A stretch of 64,000 nucleotides of DNA from Gordonia insulae (lineage in GTDB: Bacteria > Actinomycetota > Actinomycetes > Mycobacteriales > Mycobacteriaceae): contig NZ_CP033972.1 in NCBI RefSeq assembly GCF_003855095.1, positions 3,782,001-3,846,000 of the forward strand, in the 5' to 3' direction. Made by a program: the position numbers and the translations under genes. The notes under the pieces were generated by a model. That model saw only the letters and a list, made by a program, of their open reading frames with translations, did not search any database and had not been told where the DNA came from. Shown piece after piece: positions 55,001 through 64,000 of this stretch. Each line of letters starts with the position of its first letter. The stretch's first letter is position 1.

Positions 55001-56614
55001 GGTGACCACCTCTTCACGGATCGCGTCCAGCGGCGGGTTGGTCACCTGCGCGAACATCTGCTGGAAGTAGTCGAACAGCATGCGCGGACGGGCCGACAGC
55101 ACCGCGATCGGGGTGTCGGTGCCCATCGAACCGATCGCCTCGGCGCCGGTCGTGGCCATCGGCGCGACCAACAGGTTGAGCTCTTCGTCGGTGTAGCCGA
55201 ACACCTGCTGACGCAACGTGACCCGGTCGTGCGGCATGTGCACGTGCGGGAGTGCCTGGACCTCGTCGATGTGGACCAGACCCGCGTCGAGCCATTCCTG
55301 GTACGGATGCTCGGCGGCGAGTTCGTCCTTGATCTCCTCGTCGTCGACGATGCGCCCGGCGGCGGTGTCGACCAGGAACATACGTCCCGGCTGCAGGCGC
55401 AGTTTCTGCACCACGTCGGCGTGGTCGATGTCGAGGACGCCGACCTCCGACGCCATCACGACGAGTCCGTCCTTGGTGACCCAGATCCGGCTGGGCCGCA
55501 GGCCGTTCCGGTCCAGCACGGCGCCCACGACGGTGCCGTCGGTGAAGCAGACCGACGCCGGTCCGTCCCACGGCTCCATCAGCGCGGAGTGGTACTCGTA
55601 GAAGGCCTTGTGTTCCGGCTTCATCGACTCGTGACGTTCCCACGCCTCGGGGATCATCATGAGGACCGCGTGCGGAAGGCTGCGACCACCGAGGTGCAGC
55701 AGTTCGAGCACTTCGTCGAACCGTGCGGTGTCCGAGGCTCCCGGCGTACAGGTCGGGAAGATCTTCTGCGCGACATCCGCATCCCCGAACGCGCTCGCAT
55801 CGATGAGCGCCTCACGGGCCCGCATCCAGTTCTCGTTGCCGGTGACCGTGTTGATCTCACCGTTGTGCGCGACCCGACGGAACGGGTGGGCCAGCGGCCA
55901 CGACGGGAAGGTGTTGGTGGAGAAGCGCGAGTGCACGAGTCCGAGCGCGCTCTCGACGCGGGAGTCCTGCAGGTCGAGATAGAACTCGCGAAGCTGCGGG
56001 GTGGTCAGCATGCCCTTGTAGACGAACGTCTGGCCGGACAGGCTGGGGAAGTACACGGTCTCGCGTCCGGGGCCGTCGGCGCCGGCACCCTTGGTGCCGA
56101 GCTCGGCCTGCACGCGCTTGCGCACGACGAACGCCTTGCGCTCGAGGTCCATACCCGATGCACCCGAGATGAAAACCTGCCGGAAGGTCGGCATCGCGTC
56201 GCGGGCCAATGCGCCGAGCGAGGTCTCGTTGGTCGGCACCTCGCGCCAGCCGAGCAGCGTCAGCCCCTCGGCCTCGATGATCTTCTCGACGCCCTCGGTC
56301 GCCACGCGCGCGTCCTCGGAGCCCTGCGGCAGGAAGGCGATACCGGTGGCGTACGAGCCCTCGGCCGGCAGTTCGAAGTCGACGCTTTCGCGCAGGAACC
56401 GATCGGGCACCTGGATCATGATCCCGGCGCCGTCGCCCGTGTTGGGCTCGGCTCCGGCCGCACCGCGGTGTTCGAGATTCACCAGCGCGGTGATGGCCTT
56501 GTCGACGATGTCGCGGCTGCGCCGCCCATGCATGTCGACGACGAATGCGACACCACAGGAGTCGTGCTCGTTGACCGGGTCATAGAGGCCCGTAGGGCCT
56601 GGAGCATGCTTCAT
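52028..56614 (-). CDS. gltB: Glutamate synthase large subunit
   Basis: Converts glutamine and 2-oxoglutarate to two glutamates. The 1528-aa protein has an N-terminal class II amidotransferase with catalytic Cys in HDSCGVAF (residue 20, exposed after processing), a central domain, an FMN-binding synthase domain with the [3Fe-4S] motif [12 protein letters not shown] and preceding CIMM, and a C-terminal GXGXG beta-helix ([23 protein letters not shown]). Full length. GTGAGG precedes the ATG. It precedes gltD as an operon. Confidence 0.98.
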
Positions 56615-56962
56615 AAGTTCGCCTCACTCTGTGCGCGACGCTGCGCACGCATTCACCATTACGTGTCCTTGCGGGACACCTCAGTGTGTCCTCGGCGACC
56701 CCGACCACCGGCCGCTTCTCCTGTACCCCTAATCCTTGGGCTGACCTGGGGTTATATCGGCCGTGTGGCGGTGTCCGTGCCAGCGTCGTTGCTGACGGCG
56801 CACCCGGGTTCGAACTGTTCTACCCGGCACCACCCTGCTCGGTGAAAGCATTGTCGGCCATTTTCTCACGACCGGTGCCCACTATCGAAATCCGGATAGC
56901 ACAACTGTGACGATTGCGCAGCTTACGCGGCCGAAAGCACCCTGGAGCGACCCCGGTTCGTC
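56615..56962. other. gltB upstream intergenic region
   Basis: About 350 bp between the divergent gltB and esterase genes. It holds an inverted repeat at 56663-56679 near gltB and the -10 of the esterase gene at the right end. A short TTATAT patch lies near 56751. No further gene is apparent. Confidence 0.5.
56663..56679. promoter_or_regulatory. Inverted repeat GTGTCC-TTGCG-GGACAC upstream of gltB
   Basis: A perfect 6-bp inverted repeat with 5-bp spacer, about 49 bp before the gltB start, followed by a further GTGTCC half site. It is a candidate operator for nitrogen control of gltBD; the regulator is not known. Confidence 0.4.
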
Positions 56963-56968
56963 TAGCGT
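56963..56968 (+). promoter_or_regulatory. -10 hexamer TAGCGT of esterase gene, leaderless
   Basis: TAGCGT is followed by CAGCAGC and GTG 56976, fixing the start of the esterase. Confidence 0.5.
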
Positions 56969-56975
56969 CAGCAGC

Positions 56976-57983
56976 GTGCGCACGCCCACCTCGGAGCAGC
57001 AGTGGCGACCGGTCGGTCGAGGGTCACTGCGGTCTCGCGCGATCAACAGCTATCTGTCCCGGGTCTCGGCCCCTCTGATGACGGCCGCCGGCCTCGGCGG
57101 GGCGCTCCCGCGGGCCCAGATGATCACCGCGATGCGACCCGGTGTGAACCGATCGCTGGCGGCCCTCTCCCCGGTCCCGGACGGCACCCGGATCGAGGCA
57201 GTGCGCGAGTCCTTCGGCGACGGACGGGTGCGCGGCGAGTGGGTCAGCGCACATGCCGGCCCACCTCGGGGCACACCGGGCGATCAGACGATCCTCTACT
57301 ACCTACACGGCAGCGGGTACGTCATCTGCTCGCCGCGCACCCATCGCGGTCTGGTGGCGCGTCTGTCCCGCCGCACCGGATGGTCGGCCTTCAGCCTCGA
57401 CTACCGACTCGGGCCCGAGTACCCGTTCCCGACCGCGGGCGACGACGCCATCCGCGGCTACCACTGGCTGCTCGACGCCGGCTACCGCGCTGATCAGATC
57501 GTGGTGGCCGGCGATTCGGCCGGCGGTCACCTCGCCGTCGACCTGATCGCCGACAATCACCAGACCGGGACACCCCAGCCGGCCGGGCTCGTCGTCTTCT
57601 CCCCGCTCTACGATCCGACCTTCGATCTGGCGGTCGCCAACCAACTTCGCGGAACCCGCGACCCTCTCATCGATGCCGTTGCTGCACAACGCATTCTGCG
57701 CCTGTACACGCGCGGGGCCGAGGCCGATCACCCCCGGATGAGAATCGCTCTGACGCCGGAGATGTCGCTTCCACCGACGCTCATCCAGGTGGGTCAGTAC
57801 GAGGTGATGGGCGACGACGCGCGTGCGATGTACCGCGCGTTCACAGCGGCGGGTGGCGATGTGCGCCTGCAGGAATGGCCGGGTCAGGGACACGTGTTCC
57901 AGATGTTCCCATTGTTTTCCCCCGAGTCACGACAGGCGCTGAACGAGGCCGCGGGCTTCCTCGGTCAGGTGGTCAGCCGCTGA
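56976..57983 (+). CDS. Hormone-sensitive-lipase-type esterase
   Basis: A 335-aa alpha/beta hydrolase of the HSL/LipN group: YYLHGSGYV (oxyanion HGGG motif in the variant form HGSG), SLDYRLGPEYPFP, GDSAGGHLA (nucleophile Ser) and GQGHVFQMF (catalytic His), with the acid in the QVGQYEVMGDDAR region. Hydrolyses short to medium acyl esters. No signal peptide. GTG 56976 is chosen because of the -10 just upstream. Its 3' end overlaps the convergent small membrane-protein gene by 57 bp. Confidence 0.88.
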   Translation: MRTPTSEQQWRPVGRGSLRSRAINSYLSRVSAPLMTAAGLGGALPRAQMITAMRPGVNRSLAALSPVPDGTRIEAVRESFGDGRVRGEWVSAHAGPPRGTPGDQTILYYLHGSGYVICSPRTHRGLVARLSRRTGWSAFSLDYRLGPEYPFPTAGDDAIRGYHWLLDAGYRADQIVVAGDSAGGHLAVDLIADNHQTGTPQPAGLVVFSPLYDPTFDLAVANQLRGTRDPLIDAVAAQRILRLYTRGAEADHPRMRIALTPEMSLPPTLIQVGQYEVMGDDARAMYRAFTAAGGDVRLQEWPGQGHVFQMFPLFSPESRQALNEAAGFLGQVVSR

Positions 57984-58277
57984 CCCGTGCACCTCGTCGC
58001 CCGCGGGTCGCCGGTCCGGGAGCACCACATGACGGAGATACCAGTAGAGCATCAGCACACTGGCCATGCTGTGGAACAGGTGCAGGATCAGCGCCGGCCC
58101 GACCGGCAGATCGAGCACATAGACGAGGTAGATGAGGTTGCCGACGTTTGCCAGGGCGATGTTGCCGGGACTGTAGGACCTCACGTCCCTGGTCCGCCAT
58201 GCCTTGACCAGCATCGGCAGCGTGCTGGCCGCGAAGACTGCGGTGGCGACACCTCCGGCGAGAATCGGGATGTTCAT
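57927..58277 (-). CDS. Small membrane protein with PQ-loop-like features
   Basis: A 116-aa protein with three predicted helices: IPILAGGVATAVFAAS, then the SYSPGNIALANVGNLIYLVYV segment and LILHLFHSMASVLMLYWYL. The SPGNIALANVGN stretch recalls half of a PQ-loop/SemiSWEET repeat, so a sugar or small-solute carrier is possible but unproven. GGGAG precedes ATG 58277. It is 24 bp after the secreted-protein gene and co-transcribed with it. Confidence 0.6.
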   Translation of the reverse strand: MNIPILAGGVATAVFAASTLPMLVKAWRTRDVRSYSPGNIALANVGNLIYLVYVLDLPVGPALILHLFHSMASVLMLYWYLRHVVLPDRRPAGDEVHGSAADHLTEEARGLVQRLS

Positions 58278-58301
58278 GGCTCGCTCCCACGACTCCGGAC
58301 T

Positions 58302-58880
58302 TCAGAACCGTTGTCCGACCACGGGGCTCGTCGCATACCGGTCGCCACCCTGTGCATAGTTGAGGTGGACCTGCGCATAGACCTCGTCGTCGTCATCGAA
58401 TGCGTTGTCGTCCTCGTTCAGGTACTCGCGCGGGACAGCCATCACCTTCAGGTAGTGCAGGCCGTCGTCGGCGGCGACCAGGTGCCCGCCCGGCATCGTG
58501 CCGGTGCCGGTCACCAGGCGCTCGAACAGCACCGGATCACCTGTGCCGACGTCGTCGCCGCGCAGCGTGTAGCGCACCCCGCCGACCCGCTGATCGACCA
58601 TGTACTTGATGATCGTGTCGGCGTCGACCCGGCTCATCCGGAAGACGCCCTCGATGGTGATCCGGATGTTGTACGGATCGGTCTGGTAGGCGGTGAGCCG
58701 AGCGCCGGTCGCGCGGGGCGCCGCGTGCGCATCGCCGGCCGCGCCGGCCATCGGTGCGATCACGCCGGCCGCGATCGCGGCGGCGGCGACCACCGGCGCC
58801 ACGCGCGCCCAGCCGCGGCGATGGTGCTGTGGCCGAGCGGGCGTGTTCGGGGCGTTGCGCTCGCGAGGTGAGATGTTCAT
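58302..58880 (-). CDS. Secreted protein of unknown family
   Basis: A 192-aa protein with a basic N-terminal segment, one hydrophobic stretch (VAPVVAAAAIAAGVIAPMA) and a probable signal cleavage near DAHAAP. The mature domain has an acidic NEDDNAFDDDDEVYAQVH stretch that could bind Ca2+ and a C-terminal GGDRYATSP. No family recognised. GGAG lies 6 bases before ATG 58880. It precedes the small membrane-protein gene in an operon. Confidence 0.65.
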   Translation of the reverse strand: MNISPRERNAPNTPARPQHHRRGWARVAPVVAAAAIAAGVIAPMAGAAGDAHAAPRATGARLTAYQTDPYNIRITIEGVFRMSRVDADTIIKYMVDQRVGGVRYTLRGDDVGTGDPVLFERLVTGTGTMPGGHLVAADDGLHYLKVMAVPREYLNEDDNAFDDDDEVYAQVHLNYAQGGDRYATSPVVGQRF

Positions 58881-58997
58881 GGTGTGCTCCGATCGTCGGG
58901 TCGTGCACCCGTGCATTCGACGGGCATGACCCACGATCGGCGGCGGCGAGCGGATACTCATCGGGGAAACCTCCCCAAGTTCCGAACGCGTGCGGAG

Positions 58998-61589
58998 TCA
59001 GTCGACGACGCCGAGCGCACGCGCGCGGCGTACCGCTTCCCGTCTGCCGGCCACCTCGAGACGACTCAGGATCGCCGACACGTGGTGGTCCACGGTCTTC
59101 TCCGACAGGAACAGCCGTTGGGCGAGTTCGGCATTGGTGAGCCCGTCGCACATCAACGCGAGCACCTCGGCCTGACGTGGGGTGAGTCCGGCCGGGTGCG
59201 CCATGCTCGCGCGGCGTCGCCGGGACGGCACCGCCGCCACCCCCGTGGCGCGGAGATCACGCCGCAACTTGTCGGCGACCAGGTGGGCACCGAGGCGATC
59301 CAGCGCGGCGAGTCCGCGTGCGATCCGGTCCGGGTTCCCCGATTCGACGGATGCGAGGGCGCCTTCGTAGGTGATGCCGAGACCGTCGAACGACTCTGCG
59401 GCACCCGCGATGTCGCCCGCGAGCTGCTGCCGGTAGGGCTCGGCGAGCCGCTCGGCGACGGCGTCCGCGGGGAAACCGACCGCGGTACGGCGTAACCACA
59501 CCGCCAGGTCCCCGCGCGACCACTCCAACCCGGCGGCATCGGTGTCCACGAGCAGTCTGACAAACGTGTCGGTGCGAGGGTCGGCGACGCCGGTCAACCA
59601 TGACCGCTCCACCAACGCGGACGCGGCGGGCATGAGGCGCAACGGTTCTCCGTATCGTTCGACCAGATCCCAAGCCCGTTCGAGATCGTCGGCCCCACCG
59701 CCGGTCGACCGCAGCGCGACCAGCCCACTCACCAGCAGCGGCCAGATCTTTGTCAACGGTGCCGACCCGCTGTCGAGGACCTCGGCGCAATCCGCCTTCG
59801 CCCCAACCCAATCGCCACGGATGAGACCGAGTCTCCCGCGGGAACCGACCTGCCACGCGCGGCACACCGGCAGGTCACGCTCGACCGTCATCCCGATCCC
59901 GGTCGCGAGCAGATCGGTCGCCTCGACGATCCGGCGCTGTTCCACATCGAGATAGGTGAGGTTGCTGTATCCGCTCGAATAGATCTCGTCGAGGTGCGCA
60001 GGCGCGTGGGCCAGCCGCTCGAGCACCGCCTGCCGGCCGGCCGGGGTCCCGTCCATCACATCGCAGCACCCCGCGATGATGTCCACCCTCGCGGCGAGTT
60101 CGGGAGAATCGAGACGGGTCGCGAGTTCACGCGCGCGAGCCAGATCGCGACGGGCGTCGTCGACCCGGCCCGCCTGCATGGCCAGGAACGCCGACATCGC
60201 GTGGCCGTGTCCAGACGCGACCGCGGCCGGGCCGGCCTGCGTCGAACCGACGGTCGCGGCAATGGATTGGGCGACGTGGTGGTCCGCGGCGGCACGATTG
60301 GCGTTGTACCACTCGTAGACGGCGAGGGCGTGGTGGTCGGCGCTGACACCGGCGGCGTCATGGCTCGCGGTCCGAAGGGCCAGCGCGCGGGTACCCGCCG
60401 CGACGGCCTCGTCGAGCCGATCGATCAGGTAACACTCCCAGGCGAGCAGCTCCAACAGCTCGGCGTCGGCCGAATCGTCGCTGCCGCCCGCGGACAGTGC
60501 CATCCGGAAGAACTCCGCACTCTGCTGGTGTGCCCCTGACCTCGCGGCGACCCGGCCCGCCTCGGCCGCAGCGGCCCGCAGGCGCGTGTTGTCCCCCGCG
60601 CCGCGCGCGTGATGGACGATCACCGCGGGGTCCGCACCGACCGCATCGTAGGCGGCGATCATCCGCTGGTGCAGCGCCGGTTCGGCTCCCGGCGGGATCA
60701 CCGTCTGCACCGCGTTGCGGCAGAGGTCGTGGCGGAAGGACACGCCGCGTGGGGTGCGCTGGATGAGGCGGGTCTCCCCGAGCCGCTGCAGTCCGGACGA
60801 GGGGATGGCCAGTTCGGCGATCACGGTCTCGCTGATCGCACCCGGCGCACAGGCGAGCAGGTTGAGTACCTCCCAACCCGACGAGTCCAGACCGACGGTG
60901 CGGGCGAGTACGGCGTCGCGTACCGAGGCGGGCAGATCGACACCGCGGTGGGCGAGCATCTGATCGACGAAGAAGGGATTCCCACCGGTGCGTCGATGCA
61001 GCTGCTGCGCATCCAGCGCCCGATCGCCGATCATCGACGCCACCCCGTCGACCGAGAGGGGCGACAGCGCAATGGATCGCGCGTTCTCGGTGCGCGCGAT
61101 GTCGCCGAGCAACAGTCGTACCGGGTCCGCGTCGACGACGAACTCGCCCTCGCGTGCGGTGATGATCACCATCGTCGTACTGCGCCCGACCCGTCGCAGG
61201 AGGTGCCGTAACAGGTCGATGGTGCCCTGGTCCGACCAATGCGCATCGTCGATGACGAAAATTGTTGGCTGCGAGCTGAAGTCGTCCCAGACGGCGTCGA
61301 ACATCTGGTAGGCGTGCTCGGCTTTGGTGAGCGCCTCCCGGGTCCGGGGGAGCAGATCCCGCGCGACGTCGTGCAGGGGCCCGAGGGGGCGTGGCGTGGC
61401 GAGTGGGTCGCAGACGCCCCAGAGCACTCGATCGTTGTCGGGCCGTTGCCGGGTGAACTCTTCGATCAGCGCGGTCTTCCCGGCGCCCGCCTCGCCGGTG
61501 ATCATGACGAGATTGCCCTCGCCACCGTGCGCACGTGTCGCCAGGGCGGTCAGCGCCGCCAACTCGCCGTCACGTTCGATCAGGCCCAC
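58998..61589 (-). CDS. Large LuxR-family regulator with AAA ATPase domain
   Basis: An 863-aa LAL-type regulator. The N-terminal ATPase has Walker A GEAGAGKTAL near residue 31 and Walker B TIFVIDDAHW near 110; a long helical (TPR-like) region follows. The C-terminal LuxR HTH (about 800-863) has LTPRQAEVLALMCDGLTNAEL and LSEKTVDHHVSAILSRLEV. These proteins activate nearby operons in response to an inducer. GTG 61589 follows TATTGT by 6 bases. It is divergent from the DUF4242 gene, a probable target, and precedes the secreted-protein operon's far end. Confidence 0.9.
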   Translation of the reverse strand: MGLIERDGELAALTALATRAHGGEGNLVMITGEAGAGKTALIEEFTRQRPDNDRVLWGVCDPLATPRPLGPLHDVARDLLPRTREALTKAEHAYQMFDAVWDDFSSQPTIFVIDDAHWSDQGTIDLLRHLLRRVGRSTTMVIITAREGEFVVDADPVRLLLGDIARTENARSIALSPLSVDGVASMIGDRALDAQQLHRRTGGNPFFVDQMLAHRGVDLPASVRDAVLARTVGLDSSGWEVLNLLACAPGAISETVIAELAIPSSGLQRLGETRLIQRTPRGVSFRHDLCRNAVQTVIPPGAEPALHQRMIAAYDAVGADPAVIVHHARGAGDNTRLRAAAAEAGRVAARSGAHQQSAEFFRMALSAGGSDDSADAELLELLAWECYLIDRLDEAVAAGTRALALRTASHDAAGVSADHHALAVYEWYNANRAAADHHVAQSIAATVGSTQAGPAAVASGHGHAMSAFLAMQAGRVDDARRDLARARELATRLDSPELAARVDIIAGCCDVMDGTPAGRQAVLERLAHAPAHLDEIYSSGYSNLTYLDVEQRRIVEATDLLATGIGMTVERDLPVCRAWQVGSRGRLGLIRGDWVGAKADCAEVLDSGSAPLTKIWPLLVSGLVALRSTGGGADDLERAWDLVERYGEPLRLMPAASALVERSWLTGVADPRTDTFVRLLVDTDAAGLEWSRGDLAVWLRRTAVGFPADAVAERLAEPYRQQLAGDIAGAAESFDGLGITYEGALASVESGNPDRIARGLAALDRLGAHLVADKLRRDLRATGVAAVPSRRRRASMAHPAGLTPRQAEVLALMCDGLTNAELAQRLFLSEKTVDHHVSAILSRLEVAGRREAVRRARALGVVD

Positions 61590-61595
61590 GCACAG

Positions 61596-61601
61596 ACAAT
61601 A
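61596..61601 (-). promoter_or_regulatory. -10 hexamer TATTGT of LuxR gene, leaderless
   Basis: On the minus strand TATTGT is followed by CTGTGC and GTG 61589. Confidence 0.5.
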
Positions 61602-61717
61602 GGCGCGGTCGTCTGGGCTGGACAAGACCACGAAAGATGGGTGACTCCTCCCGATGTGACGACGGATCCGGTGGCGGGACTCTGGGTGGGCATAATTCCT
61701 TCGACCAGGAGAATCCG

Positions 61718-62032
61718 ATGAACACCACCCCCACGGACCCCACCATGAAGACCTTCGTCATCGAACGCGAGATGCCCGGCGCGGGAGCCCTCGACACCGC
61801 CGCGCTGGTGGAGATCTCGCGCACGTCGAACGCGACCGCGGCGACACTGGGTGTGCCGTATCGCTGGGTCACCAGTTACGCCGCCGGCGACAAGGTCTAC
61901 TGCATCCACCAGACCGACAGCGAGTCGACGGTGCGGGAGCATTCGCGGAGAGCGGGCTTCCCGTGCACGACCGTCACCGAGGTGGGCACGGAGTTCGGCC
62001 CTCGGACAGCGGAGCTACTGCTGCCACGGTGA
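61718..62032 (+). CDS. DUF4242 family protein (SCO4226-like)
   Basis: A 104-aa protein: MKTFVIEREMPGAG start, TAALVEISRTSNA, and CIHQTDSESTVREHSRRAGFP match DUF4242, whose Streptomyces member SCO4226 binds nickel. The conserved Glu, His and Cys-containing segment YCIHQTDSE is intact. Role unknown. AGGAGA precedes ATG 61718. It is divergent from the LuxR regulator and a hairpin follows its stop. Confidence 0.85.
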   Translation: MNTTPTDPTMKTFVIEREMPGAGALDTAALVEISRTSNATAATLGVPYRWVTSYAAGDKVYCIHQTDSESTVREHSRRAGFPCTTVTEVGTEFGPRTAELLLPR

Positions 62033-62038
62033 TCCCGA

Positions 62039-62058
62039 TGTCCACCAATCGGTGGACA
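62039..62058 (+). terminator. Hairpin after the DUF4242 gene
   Basis: TGTCCACC-AATC-GGTGGACA is a perfect 8-bp stem with a 4-base loop, 6 bp past the stop. Confidence 0.6.
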
Positions 62059-62185
62059 TCGTCATCCACCGGTACATCGGCCGGTCGGCGGAGTTCGTCT
62101 CGACCCGGATCCCGGGAAAGTCATTGGTGTCACCACGACCACACGGTCCACCCACACCAGCACCGACCCACCCGAGGAGAACCCG

Positions 62186-62665
62186 ATGAACACCACCACC
62201 CGCCGCATCACCGCCACCACCGTCGGCCTCGCCGGGATCGCCGCGGCAGCCGGCATCGGCCTGCTGGGTGCGGGCGCCGCGAACGCCGGCACCATGCCGG
62301 TCACCCACCCGGGCGAGCCGTCGGTCGCGATGACGATCACCAACCACACCGACAAGGTCGAACACCTCATCAGCTCCGGCACCAGCGGCAACGGTGTGTG
62401 GGTCAACGGCCCCAAGCAGACCCTGGGACCCGGCGCCAGCGAGACGATCACCGCGGTCGCCCCACAGGGCAGCAAGCTCGCGGTCAACGTCGCCTACAAG
62501 ATCGGCGTCGGCGGACCCACCGCGACCTATGAGGTCCTCAACTCGCAGTCCAACACCAATGTCGGCACCAGCGGGATCTCCGGTCCCGGAGCGTCGCACT
62601 ACTGGATGGCCCACAACTTCAGCAGCCACTTCCCGGCGACGAATGTCGGCTTCGACCAGTGGTGA
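62186..62665 (+). CDS. Small secreted protein, unknown function
   Basis: A 159-aa protein with a signal peptide (TTTRRITATTVGLAG, hydrophobic core, cleavage near ANAGTM). The mature part is strand-rich with NHTDKVEHLISSGTSG and NTNVGTSGISGPGASHYW; no catalytic motif is seen and no Cys. AGGAGA lies 5-6 bases before ATG 62186. Family not recognised. Confidence 0.65.
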   Translation: MNTTTRRITATTVGLAGIAAAAGIGLLGAGAANAGTMPVTHPGEPSVAMTITNHTDKVEHLISSGTSGNGVWVNGPKQTLGPGASETITAVAPQGSKLAVNVAYKIGVGGPTATYEVLNSQSNTNVGTSGISGPGASHYWMAHNFSSHFPATNVGFDQW

Positions 62666-62709
62666 ACGACCTGCGGTGAGTGGAGGACGCCCACCCACCA
62701 TGCCGGCGC

Positions 62710-62738
62710 AGACCCGCGACGATCATCGTCGCGGGTCT
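62710..62738. terminator. Strong hairpin terminator after the secreted-protein gene
   Basis: AGACCCGCGACGA-TCA-TCGTCGCGGGTCT is a perfect 13-bp stem with a 3-base loop, 45 bp past the stop. Confidence 0.75.
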
Positions 62739-62932
62739 TCGCGTGTGTCCGGGTGAGTGCTCACGGCGGTAACGATGTGCGCGACGTCGGGGATAGTCCG
62801 GGTAGGTGGCGTGTGTCGTGATCGAGTCTCTCGCGTGTCCTGGCGGCACCAAGGCGCGCCAACCGTGCAGATGACCACCCTGGGCGCCGGGCGCCCGACG
62901 ATGCGGGTGTTGACCACAGAAGGGGTTTCGAC

Positions 62933-63415
62933 ATGAGGCACAGAAGGTTTCGCATCACGACCACAACAGCCGTCCTGGCCACCGCCGGCGCTGTCGGAGC
63001 GCTGGTGATCGGCGGGACCGGATTGTCGGGGCAGGCCGCCGCAGCGCCCAGCGCCGAGTATCCGCTGACAAACTGCATCGGACCGAGCCCCAATATCGTT
63101 GATCTGCCCTACAACCCGACACGGATCATCGTCTCCGACTACGCCGGGACCACTTGGCTGACGACCGAGTTCAGCAGCTTGTGGGGCTACCGGTCGGCGG
63201 TCCGTCTGGACCTGCAGAACCTGGCGACCGGAAAGCGGGTCACCAAGCTGTCGGACCGCGCGGTCTCCCCGCCCTACGTCGGTACCCATCAGATCTCGCT
63301 GCCGACGTCGCAGATCGGAAAGGGCAGGGTCAAGGCCACCCTGAGCTCGGTCAATCGGAATGCGCTGTGGGCGATCCCGGCGACGACCTGCAGCGGAGTG
63401 ATCCAGGTCCGCTGA
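62933..63415 (+). CDS. Small secreted protein with two Cys, unknown function
   Basis: A 160-aa protein with a signal peptide (HRRFRITTTTAVLATAG, cleavage near AAAAPSAE). The mature domain has a Cys after YPLTN and another near the C-terminus (ATTCSG), likely a disulfide. It is strand-rich. GAAGGGG lies 7-8 bases before ATG 62933. No family recognised. Confidence 0.65.
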   Translation: MRHRRFRITTTTAVLATAGAVGALVIGGTGLSGQAAAAPSAEYPLTNCIGPSPNIVDLPYNPTRIIVSDYAGTTWLTTEFSSLWGYRSAVRLDLQNLATGKRVTKLSDRAVSPPYVGTHQISLPTSQIGKGRVKATLSSVNRNALWAIPATTCSGVIQVR

Positions 63416-63499
63416 CGGGCGGGCGGGCAGGATCTGCGGTACACCGACGAGTCGGCGGCATCGGTGCCGCCGCGTGTCGAGAACATCAGCGCCGGCTGA

Positions 63500-63505
63500 G
63501 ACGAT
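63500..63505 (+). promoter_or_regulatory. -10-like hexamer GACGAT of methyltransferase gene
   Basis: GACGAT is followed by GGCCGC and ATG 63512; very similar to the ferritin promoter spacing. Confidence 0.35.
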
Positions 63506-63511
63506 GGCCGC

Positions 63512-64000
63512 ATGACGACAGAGCGGTTCGACGAGTTGATCGCGGCGGGCGCATCCGCGGACGTATCGGGGTGGGATTTCTCGTGGTTGGACGGACGCGC
63601 GTCTGAAGAACGGCCGCCCTGGGGATACGCACGTCGACTGGGCGAGCGACTTCGCTCGGCCTCGGCCTCAGTGGACATCCAGACCGGTGGCGGGGAAGTG
63701 CTCTCCGAGGCAACGGTTTTCCCGCCGACCGCCGTGGCCACCGAGTCGTGGCCACCGAATATCGCCCGCGCGACCGAACTGCTTCATCCTCGCGGTGTGG
63801 TTGTGGTGGCCGACCCCGATGAACCACCCCTGCCGTTCTCCGATGACGCATTCGATCTGGTCACCAGCCGACACCCCGCCACGATCTGGTGGGACGAGAT
63901 CGTCCGCGTCCTCCGACCCGGCGGCACCTACTTCGGCCAGCACGTCGGCCCTGCCAGCGGGTTCGAGCTGATCGAGTTCTTTCTCGGACCACAGTCCGCA
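63512..64000 (+). CDS. Class I SAM-dependent methyltransferase, N-terminal fragment
   Basis: The first 163 residues run off the right edge. PPLPFSDDAFDLVTSRHP and DEIVRVLRPGGTYFGQHVG are the post-I and motif III regions of small-molecule methyltransferases; the usual glycine-rich motif I is replaced by DIQTGGGEVL. The first 45 residues (ERFDELIAAGASADVSGWDFSW) match a sub-family of actinobacterial methyltransferases. Substrate unknown. Confidence 0.82.
   Translation, partial: MTTERFDELIAAGASADVSGWDFSWLDGRASEERPPWGYARRLGERLRSASASVDIQTGGGEVLSEATVFPPTAVATESWPPNIARATELLHPRGVVVVADPDEPPLPFSDDAFDLVTSRHPATIWWDEIVRVLRPGGTYFGQHVGPASGFELIEFFLGPQSA

Overview
The window is high-GC actinobacterial DNA, most likely from a mycolic-acid-containing member of the Mycobacteriales close to Gordonia. 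Supporting genes are lysX (MprF-like domain fused to lysyl-tRNA synthetase), gabD2, a cutinase-family serine hydrolase, an EspR-like regulator, an LCP cell-wall ligase, an antigen-85-like esterase and a MAB_1171c-type membrane protein. The genus is inferred from gene content, not from a search. Many genes begin with an ATG or GTG lying 6-7 bases after a TANNNT hexamer, the layout of leaderless transcripts common in this order.

Left part (0-16 kb): end of a CPBP protease; an AurF-like diiron oxygenase coupled to a DUF4873 gene; an LCP ligase whose N-terminus looks frame-disturbed; a ferritin with two IdeR-like boxes; DUF5926; a coupled rhodanese/DUF4328/GDPD operon; S49 peptidase; a VOC protein; msrA with an AlkZ-like glycosylase gene; sodA; and an ECF importer in which the membrane domain and both ATPases are fused into one gene. 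The 418 bp upstream of the rhodanese operon hold a cluster of DnaA-box-like sites and two CRP/GlxR-type sites 21 bp apart.

Middle (16-42 kb): a GDT1-family manganese exporter, an SDR, a three-gene module (EspR-like XRE regulator, ImmA/IrrE metallopeptidase, MAB_1171c membrane protein), low-complexity surface or membrane proteins, a TM0106-type nuclease, a large GT39/ArnT-like glycosyltransferase, a sorbosone-dehydrogenase-like protein with a Tat-exported cyclase-family protein, gabD2 and rraA followed by a roughly 97-bp hairpin, lysX, a cutinase and a double-TetR regulator facing two palindromes.

Accessory island (41.9-50.6 kb): six genes lie between two perfect 40-bp direct repeats. The right repeat is the native 3' end of gltD, ending in its stop codon; the left is an orphan copy. 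The cargo is a haem-oxygenase-like diiron/iron enzyme, a CDGSH iron-sulfur protein, a C-A-PCP-C nonribosomal peptide synthetase, a DUF2231 membrane protein, an antigen-85-like secreted esterase and an MFS exporter. No integrase is visible. This is the best candidate for a new system in the window.

Right part (50.6-64 kb): gltD and gltB (glutamate synthase), an HSL-type esterase, a small membrane protein with a secreted partner, a large LuxR/AAA regulator divergent from a DUF4242 protein, two small secreted proteins and the start of a methyltransferase. No rRNA, tRNA, CRISPR array or transposase was recognised.
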